Part shown: piece by piece, positions 9,104-19,789 of the stretch | Layout of the letters: each line of letters begins with the position of its first letter | Position numbering within the stretch: position 1 is the first letter of the stretch | Source: JAEUIV01 sp033763795 | GTDB taxonomy: Bacteria; Planctomycetota; Phycisphaerae; Phycisphaerales; UBA1924 | DNA length: 46,515 nucleotides | Direction of reading: 5' to 3' | Assembly: GCA_033763795.1 (NCBI GenBank) | Contig: JANRJV010000079.1 | Location: forward strand, 1 to 46,515 | Translations under genes and position numbers: made by a program | The notes under the pieces: model-generated | What the model saw: the letters and a program-made list of their open reading frames with translations, nothing else | What the model was told of the DNA's origin: nothing | The model's database searches: none

Positions 9104-10174
9104 ATGAGTGACGCGCCCTCCACGAGTCCTATGACCCATCACCGCGTGCTTTTGGACGAGACGATCCAGAGGCAGGAAGTCGGCGGGTTCGCGTTTCCGC
9201 TGGGCGCCTACCCGACGGAGCCGCTGACGCCGATCGCCGGGTACACGATGCAGTTTGAGGCGGCCGACGGGTCGGACGCGACGGCGTTCGCCGGGGCGGG
9301 CTTCGGCGAAGAGCTCGAGGAATGGCCCGATCGGTACGTCTTTGACATCGCGATCTCGCACACGCGCGTGCGGTCGCTGTGCCGGGCGCTCTTCGGGCTG
9401 CTGCCGGGACGCTTCTTCCCGATCCTCGACATCCTGGGCAACGACGCGTATCGCGAGATCGATCCGTACATCGCGTACGACCTCGTGGGGGCGGAGAAGT
9501 TCTACGACGGGCTGCGGGCCTTCGAGCCCTGGCTGTTCGAGGACGGGCTGGTGGGCTTCGGCTCCATGTCGGTCGAGCCCTTCTTCTACGTCTTCCTCGA
9601 CGAGCACAAGATCGTCACGGTCCGGTGCCTGCCCGAGATGCGCGAAAAGATCGAGCGGCTGCTCGCCACGTTCGATCTGCGGCAGGTCGAGGAGCTGGAG
9701 GGCGTGGACTCGGTGGCCCACGAGCACCGCGGGGTCATCGTCGCTCCGGAGGACAAGCCCGACGCGCTGACTCCCGACGAGGCGATCGAGCGCCTGCGCG
9801 ACGCGTGGTCGCTCGAGCTCAACATCGACCCCATGACGAACCTGGACGCGGAGGGGAACGAGCTGGGGCTGACGGCGTGGCAGTGCGTCGTGCGCTGCAC
9901 CCCCGAGGACGACGAGCAGGCCGACGCGTACGCGGAGCTGCTGCTGAGCGCGACGTGCCTGCACGAGGCGGAGGAGCTGGCGACCGACGCCGTGGAGGAC
10001 CGCACGAGCGGGATCGACTGGGACGAGGTGGACGTCATCCGCGCGGACCGGATCACCGCCGACCAGTTGAAGGAGTGGCTGGGCAAGGAGCGGCCCGTTC
10101 CTCCGGCGAAGCCCGGCGTGCACGATCTTCGCTGGCTGGCCGGCGGGCCCGCCGCGCAGGGCGGAGCGCGCTGA
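9104..10174 (+). CDS. Conserved hypothetical acidic protein
   Basis: 356-aa soluble acidic protein that I do not recognise. There is no signal peptide, membrane segment or known catalytic motif; it contains the segments RVRSLCRALFGLLPGRFFPILDILGN and FEPWLFEDGLVGFGSMS, followed by an acidic C-terminal half with several E/D-rich helices. ATG 9104 is chosen because a -10 box lies just upstream and earlier codons are Gly/Arg low-complexity; MTHHRV at 9134 is an alternative. It precedes polA by 14 bp and probably shares its transcript. It is likely a lineage-specific planctomycete family, but that is an inference. Confidence 0.65.
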   Translation: MSDAPSTSPMTHHRVLLDETIQRQEVGGFAFPLGAYPTEPLTPIAGYTMQFEAADGSDATAFAGAGFGEELEEWPDRYVFDIAISHTRVRSLCRALFGLLPGRFFPILDILGNDAYREIDPYIAYDLVGAEKFYDGLRAFEPWLFEDGLVGFGSMSVEPFFYVFLDEHKIVTVRCLPEMREKIERLLATFDLRQVEELEGVDSVAHEHRGVIVAPEDKPDALTPDEAIERLRDAWSLELNIDPMTNLDAEGNELGLTAWQCVVRCTPEDDEQADAYAELLLSATCLHEAEELATDAVEDRTSGIDWDEVDVIRADRITADQLKEWLGKERPVPPAKPGVHDLRWLAGGPAAQGGAR

Positions 10175-10188
10175 GCGGGCGCCCGGCG

Positions 10189-13122
<2,934 letters not shown>

Positions 13123-13130
13123 TGGAGCTG

Positions 13131-13231
13131 AAGGTGGCGGTCCGGGGGTGGTCCGTCGGCGTGCCCGGAGGCGGTCCGGGAGGCAGTGGGGGTGGCGGTC
13201 CGGGGAGCCGGTGGCGGGCGGCGGTCGGCGG
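13131..13231 (+). repeat. G-rich degenerate repeats after polA
   Basis: GGTGGCGGTCCGGGG occurs perfectly at 13133-13147 and 13191-13205, with a degenerate copy at about 13168-13182. The + strand is strongly G-biased. This fills much of the gap between polA and the tRNA promoter; no gene is seen here. Confidence 0.5.
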
Positions 13232-13260
13232 TTGAAACCTGAGCCGGGAGCGGGTATGGT
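13232..13260 (+). promoter_or_regulatory. Sigma-70-type promoter for tRNA-Asp
   Basis: TTGAAA (13232-13237), a 17-bp spacer, and TATGGT (13255-13260). Predicted start near 13267, about 94 nt before the tRNA. Confidence 0.6.
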
Positions 13261-13360
13261 TTTCGTCCCCCAGCGCCGATTCCCTTCAGCGGGCGGAGGC
13301 GGGTGCGGGGATGTGCAGAACTGAGGCGAGCGGTCGCAAGTTCTTGTGCATCAACAACTT

Positions 13361-13434
<74 letters not shown>

Positions 13435-13440
13435 CTTCGT

Positions 13441-13470
13441 AAGGCCCTGCGATTGCAGGGCCTTTTCGTT
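13441..13470 (+). terminator. Rho-independent terminator after tRNA-Asp
   Basis: Perfect 10-bp stem AAGGCCCTGC / GCAGGGCCTT with GATT loop, followed by TTCGTT. It ends the tRNA-Asp unit. Confidence 0.85.
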
Positions 13471-13830
13471 GGGGTCTAAACGTGCCCCCGCCGGGAACGG
13501 ATCCGGGAGTGCCGTGTGCGTTCGAGGCGGCCCAGGCACGTTCTCAACCGCAGCCGCGAGTCCTGCGAGCTTTCGACGGACGGCACGACCTGCTCTGTCC
13601 GTGTCGCTGATCCGGCAACAACGATTCGTACGTCGCGCGGCGGTCTCGATCGATCCTCGGCGGAGGATGTGACAACGCGTCCTCGTAGTGGACAGCTAGC
13701 GAAGCGGCTCCGGCGCCTGATGAACGTGACACAGACGCGGTCGCCGCGGATGAAACGCTTTTTGGAGGCTGTCCGGGAAGGCGCGTCCTACGGTGACCTG
13801 TTCGCTGGGCTGCAGAGAGGACTGTGTGCC
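13471..13830. other. Gap upstream of the light-receptor region
   Basis: 360 bp with no gene I can support. The frame of the next gene is open upstream with possible ATGs at 13720 and 13750, but that part lacks coding character I trust and has no ribosome binding site. It is the likely promoter region for the 67-aa gene; no clear promoter is recognised. Confidence 0.4.
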
Positions 13831-14034
13831 ATGAGCGAGACGCCGGGGATGCCGCCGTGGGAGAAGAACAATCCCAAGGGGGCCGGGGCCGATGGGGAGT
13901 CCTTGAAGCTGACGCCCGAGCACAAGGCTCGGGCGCGGGAGCGGGCCGAGGAGGCCGGTCGGCCGTACCCGAACCTCGTAGACAACATGCGCGAGGCGCA
14001 GGAGCAGAAGAGCGAGAAGGCTTCCGATGAGTGA
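13831..14034 (+). CDS. Small basic/acidic protein of unknown function
   Basis: 67 aa, starting at the ATG 13831 with GAGAGG about 10 nt upstream. The core motif L-TPEHKARARERAEEAGRPYPNLVDNM is one I recall from small uncharacterised proteins in other bacteria (charged helix, then RPYPNLVDN). No signal peptide or cofactor motif. The stop overlaps the start of the next gene, so the two are translationally coupled. A DNA- or protein-binding accessory role is possible but unsupported. Confidence 0.6.
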   Translation: MSETPGMPPWEKNNPKGAGADGESLKLTPEHKARARERAEEAGRPYPNLVDNMREAQEQKSEKASDE

Positions 14035-14533
14035 ACGCGAGCACGCTATGAGCACGAGCGACACCGGCCGGGGTTCCGACGATGCGTACTGGTTCGTGAC
14101 TGCGGACGAGCGCGTGGCGCGGCTGTTCTCCTGCACACGCACGCCCGCGGGCACGCCGCACGTCTACGAGATCGCTTCGATTCAGAACGGCCATGAGATG
14201 GAGCACGAGCGTGGCCGCCCCGACATGTTGAGCGGCGGTGCGCGTGCGCCCGGGGCGGGCGGCAGTCCGTTCCCTCACCTGGCGGCGTGGAAGGACACTG
14301 AAGCGGAGGAGAACCGCCGGTTCGCGCGCGAAGTGTCGCGGTGGCTGACGTCGGAATCTGCCGAGCGGAAGTTTGACCGGCCGCGCATCTTCGCGGCGAG
14401 CCGGTTCCTCGGCCTCTTGCGCAAGGAAATGCCGGACGGGGCGGACCTCTACGAGGCGGAACTGACGCGCCTGCAGCCGGGTGCGCTTGCGAAGCACCCC
14501 GCTGTGAAAGAAGCGTTTCCCTGGAGGTCGTAG
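14027..14533 (+). CDS. Host-attachment (PF10116-like) family protein
   Basis: 168 aa from the ATG at 14027 (alternative 14048). The pattern ADERVARLFSC at the start, a central variable loop, FAREVSRWL and then RIFAASRFLGLLRKEM is that of the 'protein required for attachment to host cells' family, a domain related to the eRF1/archaeal-release-factor middle fold (baeRF group). These proteins are poorly understood; a ribosome- or RNA-related role has been proposed for relatives. The start overlaps the preceding 67-aa gene by 8 bp. It lies upstream of the PYP operon on the same strand, but 280 bp separate it from the next gene, so membership of that operon is uncertain. Confidence 0.6.
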   Translation: MSEREHAMSTSDTGRGSDDAYWFVTADERVARLFSCTRTPAGTPHVYEIASIQNGHEMEHERGRPDMLSGGARAPGAGGSPFPHLAAWKDTEAEENRRFAREVSRWLTSESAERKFDRPRIFAASRFLGLLRKEMPDGADLYEAELTRLQPGALAKHPAVKEAFPWRS

Positions 14534-14813
14534 CGAAGCGTTTCCTGCAGTAGCGGGCGCGCGCTCTCGGGCGGAGGTCCTGCAGCGTGCGCGGCGCGGG
14601 CGTCGCCGCCGACATGCTCGCACCGGCGTGGACGCTCAATGTGGGGAAGCGGGGCGCTCGATCCGGCGTCGGGCCGATCCCTGAAGCGCGGGAGCGCCGG
14701 TACACGCGTGCGCAGCGCGGCTGAATTCTTCATCTGAGAGAGCACGTGGCCGACCGCTCGCGCCGATTCTCCGTTCGGCGAGCGTGTGACCGCCACTATC
14801 AACGGAGGCAAGG

Positions 14814-15221
14814 ATGCAGACAGATACGGCGATCGGCCACCTCACGTCGGCGGAGACGCTCGGACACCTGAACGAGGCGCTGGCCTCGTGGCCGGGCGTG
14901 CAGCCGGCGGACATCGAGCGCGTGGTGCGCTGGGCGTCGGGACTGCGGGACGATCTGGCCGCTCTCATCGCCGAGATCAATGATCCGGACGAGGTGCGGA
15001 TGACGCTTGCGATCAACTACATCGAGCTGAAGAGCCGGTGGATCGCGCTGAACACGCGGATGAACTATCAGAACTTCCGGAGTGGTTCGTGCGACACGCT
15101 GACCGCGCTGCGTGGCACGGCGATCAGCGCGCTGATCGCACGCGTCGAGGAGATGCTGACGCAGGACGACATCGACCAGATCACGCAGTTCCTCGCCGAG
15201 CCGGTCCGCCGGGCGGCGTGA
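14814..15221 (+). CDS. Uncharacterised 135-aa helical protein
   Basis: 135 aa, ATG with a good GGAGG at 14804-14808. Not recognised. Predicted mainly alpha-helical with an acidic surface; residues 30-75 contain DIERVVRWASGLRDDLAAL and the segment NYIELKSRWIALNTRMNY, and the C-terminus has ISALIARVEEMLTQDDIDQI. There is no signal peptide or membrane segment. It is the first gene of the run leading to the 113-aa protein and PYP (66 bp to the next start), so it may act with the light receptor. The 280 bp upstream of it hold no gene and may carry the operon promoter. Confidence 0.65.
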   Translation: MQTDTAIGHLTSAETLGHLNEALASWPGVQPADIERVVRWASGLRDDLAALIAEINDPDEVRMTLAINYIELKSRWIALNTRMNYQNFRSGSCDTLTALRGTAISALIARVEEMLTQDDIDQITQFLAEPVRRAA

Positions 15222-15287
15222 AAGAGTCCCGGTGGCACGCCGGGCCCGCGGACGGGCGCAGTGCTTGAGTCAACGAAAGGAGATCAG

Positions 15288-15629
15288 ATGGAATCCGAGA
15301 TGATGCTGGACAGCTGGCAGCAGCAGCTTGAAGCGCTCTATGCGGAGCGTGAGCTGCTGGCGGAAGAGCTGGGAGTGACCGACGCCGAGGGCGTCATCAT
15401 GATGGTGCGGAACTTCGAGGCCCAGCTGGCGGATCTGTACCGCACGTACGGCAACAAGATGTCGATGGGCGACCCGGCGACCATGCAGCTCCTGGCGCAC
15501 GTCCAGGAGCTGTCGCACACGCTCGACGGCATGTACTCCGAGAAATCGCTGACCTTCGAGCTTGACGGCGACAAGCCGGTGCTCAAGGCGACGTGGAAGG
15601 AAACCTCTCATCCAGGAGACAGCAAGTGA
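15288..15629 (+). CDS. Uncharacterised 113-aa protein coupled to PYP
   Basis: 113 aa from the ATG at 15288, preceded by AAAGGAG at a good distance. The first 55 residues look like a helical or coiled-coil segment (QQQLEALYAERELLAEELG, then MVRNFEAQLADLYRTYG), and the C-terminus has beta character (SLTFELDGDKPVLKATW). I do not recognise the family. Its TGA overlaps the GTG start of the PYP gene (GTGA, 15626-15629), so the two proteins are probably made in fixed ratio. That makes it a good candidate for a PYP partner or signal output protein, which is an inference from arrangement only. Confidence 0.7.
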   Translation: MESEMMLDSWQQQLEALYAERELLAEELGVTDAEGVIMMVRNFEAQLADLYRTYGNKMSMGDPATMQLLAHVQELSHTLDGMYSEKSLTFELDGDKPVLKATWKETSHPGDSK

Positions 15630-16060
15630 GCACCGCAACCATGCTTCGTGATCGCATCGCCGGCCGCACCCCTTCTCCCGCGGCGGCGCCTTCGAGCTTC
15701 GTCCCGCCCGAGGTGTTCGGTGCGTGCGGGTCGCTGACCCGCGCCGACGTCGACTCGTTCGACTTCGGGGCGGTCAAGGTCGACGACGCCGGCAAGATCC
15801 TGCTCTACAACCGCTGCCAGTCCGAGCTGGCCGGCGTCGCCCCGGCGACCGCAGAGGGCAAGAACTTCTTCACCCAGGTCGCCCCCTGCAGCAACAACGG
15901 CCTGTTCTTCGGCGCTTTCAAGCGCGGCGTCGCCGCCGGCAGCCTCAACACGACCTTCCCCTACACCTTCACCTACAAGATGAAGCCGACCAACGTGCAG
16001 ATCCATCTCTACCGCGACAACGCGAGCAAGACGAACTGGATCTTCATCAGCAAGTCCTGA
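15626..16060 (+). CDS. pyp: Photoactive yellow protein (blue-light PAS receptor)
   Basis: 144-aa PAS-fold photoreceptor. From residue 45 on it matches Halorhodospira halophila PYP nearly throughout: DFGAVKVDDAGKILLYN, EGKNFFTQVAPC, then FKRGVAAGSLNTTF-YTF-YKM-PTNVQIH and a WIFISKS end. The chromophore thioester Cys is C88 (C69 of the reference), Tyr42 is Y61 and Met100 is M119, so p-coumaroyl binding is expected. The reference Glu46 is Gln65 here, Thr50 is Ala69 and Arg52 is Val71. The N-terminal cap is about 19 residues longer and unlike the reference. GTG 15626 is chosen because GGAG lies 7 nt upstream and it overlaps the preceding TGA. The following genes supply the chromophore. Such PYPs are cytosolic light sensors. 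Confidence 0.95.
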   Translation: MSTATMLRDRIAGRTPSPAAAPSSFVPPEVFGACGSLTRADVDSFDFGAVKVDDAGKILLYNRCQSELAGVAPATAEGKNFFTQVAPCSNNGLFFGAFKRGVAAGSLNTTFPYTFTYKMKPTNVQIHLYRDNASKTNWIFISKS

Positions 16061-16068
16061 CATTCGCT

Positions 16069-17490
16069 ATGGCTCCGGCCGCGTCGCACGCAAGCGGCGC
16101 GGCCGCTTTGTTCGCGGAATGTGACAAGACGGGCGTGGCCCGCTGGCGGGCCGTGTTGCACGCGGCGCTCCGCGGGCGGTCGCATCCCGTCCTCGTGTTC
16201 CCCGAGGCGACGACGACGGCGGCGTCGCTCTGGGCCGCGTCACGCCTGTGGGTGGCGCTGTTCCGTTCGCATGGAGTTCGCGCGGGCGACCGCGTGGTGC
16301 TGAGCCGGGGGCCCGACGCGGGCTTTCTGGCGTTCCTCGCGGCGGCGCTGTGGGAAGGGCTGACGGTCGCGGTCGTCCCGCCGGGGAGCGAGGAGGGCGC
16401 GCTCGAGTTCTTCGACGCGCGGCTCATGCTGGGACGCGGCGCGCTCGACGCGGACGGCGCGGGCTGCCCGCTGGGAAACGAGACATTGAGAAGCGCGCGG
16501 GGTCCGGCGCACGCCGACGTGCGGCTGCTCCTCCGCTCCAGCGGGACGAGCGGTCGGCCGACCTGGGCCGCGCTGAGCGACGACAACCTGTGGTCGGTGC
16601 TCGACTCGCATGAGCCGTGCCTTGCGGGAGCTCGGGATGCGGTGCTGTCGGTCTTGCCGTGGCATCATGCGTTCGGGTTGGTGCTGGACGTGCTGCCCGC
16701 GCTGCTGAGATCGCGCTGCGTTGTGCGCGAATCCTCGCAAGGCCGCGACGCAGCGTCCATGATCCGTGCGGCGTCAGAATGGAAGGTGTCGTGGTGCTCA
16801 ATGGTGCCGCTGCAGGCCGAACGGCTGGCGATGCTGCCCGACGGTCCGCGGATGCTGCGGCGGCTTCGTGGGGGAGTCGTCGGCGGCGCGCCCGTCTCTC
16901 GGCACCTGGCGGATGTGCTTCGCGGGAGCTCGCTGCGCGTCGGTTACGGGCAGACCGAGGCGTCGCCCGGGGTGGCTGTGGGTGAACCGGGCGACTTTGA
17001 GCCGGGCTGCATCGGGCTGCCACGTGGCTGCGAAACGAGGGTCGATTCGCGGCAGAGTCTGCTCGTGCGCGGTCGGAACGTGTGCATCGGGACGTGGACC
17101 TCCGCCGGCCTCGAGCGGCTTGCTCCGGATCGCTGGCTCGACACGGGCGACATGGTGTCGTGTCGCGCGGGGCGCACCCTGTTCGCGGGACGGGCCGACA
17201 GCAGTTTCAAGCTCGCCAATGGTCGCATGGTGCACTCCCCCCTGATCGAGCAGGCGCTGCGCGAAGCGGATGGCCGGCTTGTCGATGCGGCGGTCGTTCC
17301 CTCGGGGTCGGATCGGATCCGTGTGTTTCTCGTGTTCAACCGCGCGGATGAAGAGCCCGATATCAACGCTGTCAAGCGCGCGCTCGGAGCACTGTCCGAC
17401 AGGCTCGAGAGCGTGCAGGTTCGTGCGGAAGGGCCGGCGCTGCGGACGCCCAAAGGGGCGCTCGATCGGGTCCGTCTGCTCGCGGCCTAG
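16069..17490 (+). CDS. pcl: p-Hydroxycinnamate:CoA ligase-like (PYP chromophore activation)
   Basis: 473-aa adenylate-forming enzyme, 8 bp after pyp. Its presumed role is to activate p-coumarate to the CoA thioester used to load PYP. Seen: P-loop RSSGTSGRP (156-164), VGYGQTEASP (A5, 291-300), WLDTGDMV (A7, 357-363), GRADSSFKLANGRMV (A8) and a RTPKGALDR ending (A10). It is shorter than 4-coumarate ligases (about 540), with a reduced N-terminal part. Two oddities: the P-loop lacks the usual PKG lysine (here P-T-W), and the A10 site reads T-P-K-G-A, so the normal catalytic lysine position is Ala, with a Lys two residues earlier. It may still adenylate slowly or use the shifted lysine. The assignment rests on both motifs and position between pyp and tal. 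Confidence 0.85.
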   Translation: MAPAASHASGAAALFAECDKTGVARWRAVLHAALRGRSHPVLVFPEATTTAASLWAASRLWVALFRSHGVRAGDRVVLSRGPDAGFLAFLAAALWEGLTVAVVPPGSEEGALEFFDARLMLGRGALDADGAGCPLGNETLRSARGPAHADVRLLLRSSGTSGRPTWAALSDDNLWSVLDSHEPCLAGARDAVLSVLPWHHAFGLVLDVLPALLRSRCVVRESSQGRDAASMIRAASEWKVSWCSMVPLQAERLAMLPDGPRMLRRLRGGVVGGAPVSRHLADVLRGSSLRVGYGQTEASPGVAVGEPGDFEPGCIGLPRGCETRVDSRQSLLVRGRNVCIGTWTSAGLERLAPDRWLDTGDMVSCRAGRTLFAGRADSSFKLANGRMVHSPLIEQALREADGRLVDAAVVPSGSDRIRVFLVFNRADEEPDINAVKRALGALSDRLESVQVRAEGPALRTPKGALDRVRLLAA

Positions 17491-17512
17491 CGCCTGACGA
17501 AGGGAGCCGCGT

Positions 17513-19093
17513 GTGAGCACGCTTTCGCAGTCGACGCTTCGCCATGCAGGATCGCGCCGCACGGGGTCGGACACGCGGACGCTCGTGCTGGACCCCGCGA
17601 GCCGGCTCACCGCGGAGCGGCTGGAGCGCTTCGTGCGCGCGGCAGATGAGCGGTGCGAGCTCAGCGGGGCGGCGCGACGCGCGATGGAACGCTCGTGCGC
17701 GGCGCTCGCCGGGGCCCGGGCGCGGGGCGAGCAGATCTACGGCCTGACGACGGGCTTCGGCCCGCACGTGAAGTACGCGGCGTGCGCCAGCACGGAGCGG
17801 CAGGGAGCGGGACTGATCGCGCACCTGGGCGCCGGGTTCGGACGGGCCGCCGACGATGACGTGGCGCTGGCGACGATGGTCCTGCGGGCCAGGACGCTCG
17901 CGCGGGGGATGTCGGGGATCAGCGTGGACGTCGCGGAGACGCTCGTTGCGCTGATCAACGCGCGGGTGACACCGCTCATCCCGGAGATCGGGTCGGTCGG
18001 AGCGAGCGGCGACCTGACCCCGCTCTCGTTCCTGGCTCGGCTGATGATGGGCGAGGGTCCGGCTCGACGGGCCGGGGAGACGATGCCCGCGATGCGCGCG
18101 CTCGAGCTGAGCGGGTGTGCCCCGCTGACTCTTGGCGGGCGTGACGCGCTGGCGCTCGTGAACGGGACGAGCTTCATGAGCGCGTATGCGGCACTGGCTC
18201 TTGTGCGCGCGAAGCGCCTGATCGAGCGCTGCGAGCTCGTGACGGGCTGGATCTACCGCGTGCTCGGCTGCCGGGCGGAGGCGCTCGATCCCAGATTGCA
18301 CAGGGCGCGCGGCCACGCCGGGCAGGCGCGGAGCGCGGACGTCATCCGCTCCGAAGCGGGATCGAACGGGCCTTGGGAGGATGTCACGCGGCCGCTGCAG
18401 GAGGTCTACTCGCTTCGGTGCGCGCCCCAGGTGCTGGGAGCCTGCCGCGATCAGATCGAGTACGCCGGCACGCTGATCGAGCGTGAGATCAACGGCGTCA
18501 ACGATAATCCGGTCGTCTGGTGCGGCGAGACGGAGACGGACGAGGCCGTTCTGCACGGCGGCAACTTCCAGGGGCAGCAGCTGGCGTTCGCCGCGGATGC
18601 TCTCAACGCGGCGCTGGTACAGGCCGCGGTGCTCGCCGAGCGTCAGCTCGACGTGCTCGTGAACCCGGAACTCAACGGAGGTGCGCCGCTGCTTCTGGCC
18701 TGGGAGCCCGGCGCAACGAGCGGGCTTGCCGGAGCGCAGCTCACCGCGACGGCACTGGTCGCGGAGATGCGGCACCATGGCGGCCCCGTCGCGACGTCAT
18801 CGATCCCCACGAACGGTCGCAATCAGGACGTCGTGTCGATGGGCACGCTCGCGGCCCGCGCCGCGCTCGCCCAGACGGATCGGCTGGCCGGCGTGCTGGC
18901 CGCGACGTGCATCGGCGCTGATCAGCTGACGTTCCTGCGCAGCCGCGGTCGAGCACCGGGGCGTGTCGCGCCCAGGCCGAGCTGGGCTCCGGCGTTCGAA
19001 GCGTTCGAGGCGGATCGGCCCCTGCACGATGATCTCATGCGGATCGCGGGCGCCCTGGTCGCCCCTGATGATCAAGTCACTGGCGCGTGGTGA
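17513..19093 (+). CDS. tal: Tyrosine ammonia-lyase (HAL/PAL family)
   Basis: 526-aa MIO-dependent lyase that would convert L-tyrosine to p-coumarate, the PYP chromophore precursor. The MIO tripeptide A164-S165-G166 sits in GSVGASGDLTPLSF; the catalytic Tyr is Y76 in IYGLTTGFG. The substrate-selectivity pair is H104-L105 (LIAHLGAG), the combination found in Rhodobacter TAL, whereas phenylalanine lyases have F-L and histidine lyases S-H. EINGVNDNPV, HGGNFQGQQ and QEVYSLRCAPQ are also intact. GTG 17513 has GAAGGGAG just upstream and follows pcl by 22 bp. Length matches bacterial TAL. Its stop lies 39 bp from the end of the converging gas-vesicle operon. Confidence 0.93.
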   Translation: MSTLSQSTLRHAGSRRTGSDTRTLVLDPASRLTAERLERFVRAADERCELSGAARRAMERSCAALAGARARGEQIYGLTTGFGPHVKYAACASTERQGAGLIAHLGAGFGRAADDDVALATMVLRARTLARGMSGISVDVAETLVALINARVTPLIPEIGSVGASGDLTPLSFLARLMMGEGPARRAGETMPAMRALELSGCAPLTLGGRDALALVNGTSFMSAYAALALVRAKRLIERCELVTGWIYRVLGCRAEALDPRLHRARGHAGQARSADVIRSEAGSNGPWEDVTRPLQEVYSLRCAPQVLGACRDQIEYAGTLIEREINGVNDNPVVWCGETETDEAVLHGGNFQGQQLAFAADALNAALVQAAVLAERQLDVLVNPELNGGAPLLLAWEPGATSGLAGAQLTATALVAEMRHHGGPVATSSIPTNGRNQDVVSMGTLAARAALAQTDRLAGVLAATCIGADQLTFLRSRGRAPGRVAPRPSWAPAFEAFEADRPLHDDLMRIAGALVAPDDQVTGAW

Positions 19094-19132
19094 CGGCCGC
19101 TCGCGTGCGGGCCGGCTCCAACGGGCGGGGGG

Positions 19133-19789
19133 CTACACGAAGTTGAAGGGCGCCCAAGGCCCCGTCAGCAGTGCGGGACCGCCCAGCGATGCTCGATGAA
19201 TGTTGAAGCGTTCGACGAAGAGCGGCGCGGCCGATCGGGGGACCAGGAAGTGTGCGGCCGGGTGCGGTAGCAGGGGAGTCGGCCCGTCGAGTCGGGCCTC
19301 TATGCCCGATATCTCAAGCCGCGCCACCCAGTCGTTGATGAGCGCGTGCATGCCGGGAGGAATGCCGTCGAGCTCGGCGTAGCGGCGGGCCCGTGCGGCG
19401 AGATAGCCGGCGCCCGTGCCGACGCGCGTCGCTGCGGGGCCCGGCGTCTTTACTTCGATCAGCAGCCGCGCCGTGTACTCGGTGCGGCCTCGGATGCGCG
19501 AGAGCGAAGCCGCGAGCGACGGCTCGGCCTGGGCCAGTAGGGCGGCTGCGTCGCACGCGTTCGCGACAGGAGCGCCGATGCGCATCGGCACGACGTCGAT
19601 CGAGGCATGCAGGGTCGCAACGCAGCGTGCTATCAGGTCGAGCGGCGGTGTCGCGGAAGCGTCGCCCAGGCACAGCAGCGCCAAGTCCTGGCCGAGGATC
19701 GTGTGCGCCCTTGCTGGAACATCGGCCAAGAGCGACTCGGCACGATGGGCGTATCGGCTCTCGCATGCGCAGAGCGGCCTCAACGTCAC
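19133..19789 (-). CDS. gvpF/L: GvpF/GvpL-family gas vesicle protein (distal copy)
   Basis: 218-aa member of the GvpF/GvpL family, last gene of the gas-vesicle operon. The C-terminal signature LLTGPWAPFNFV is the family's conserved end, and the preceding two-domain layout (N-terminal ferredoxin-like part, C-terminal alpha/beta part) is recognisable though divergent. GvpF/L proteins bind the GvpA shell protein before assembly. The start is a GTG whose bases overlap the upstream stop as GTGA, so it is translationally coupled. The N-terminal half is the most divergent of the three paralogues in this operon. Confidence 0.8.
   Translation of the reverse strand: MTLRPLCACESRYAHRAESLLADVPARAHTILGQDLALLCLGDASATPPLDLIARCVATLHASIDVVPMRIGAPVANACDAAALLAQAEPSLAASLSRIRGRTEYTARLLIEVKTPGPAATRVGTGAGYLAARARRYAELDGIPPGMHALINDWVARLEISGIEARLDGPTPLLPHPAAHFLVPRSAAPLFVERFNIHRASLGGPALLTGPWAPFNFV

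Noticed and set aside
9379..10188. N-terminal extension of polA frame by 270 codons
   Set aside because: It overlaps the upstream hypothetical gene in another frame and is Arg/Gly low-complexity; the conserved polymerase N-terminus begins at 10189.
16121..19075. Several 60-200 aa frames antisense to pcl and tal
   Set aside because: GC-rich shadow frames without motifs or ribosome sites.
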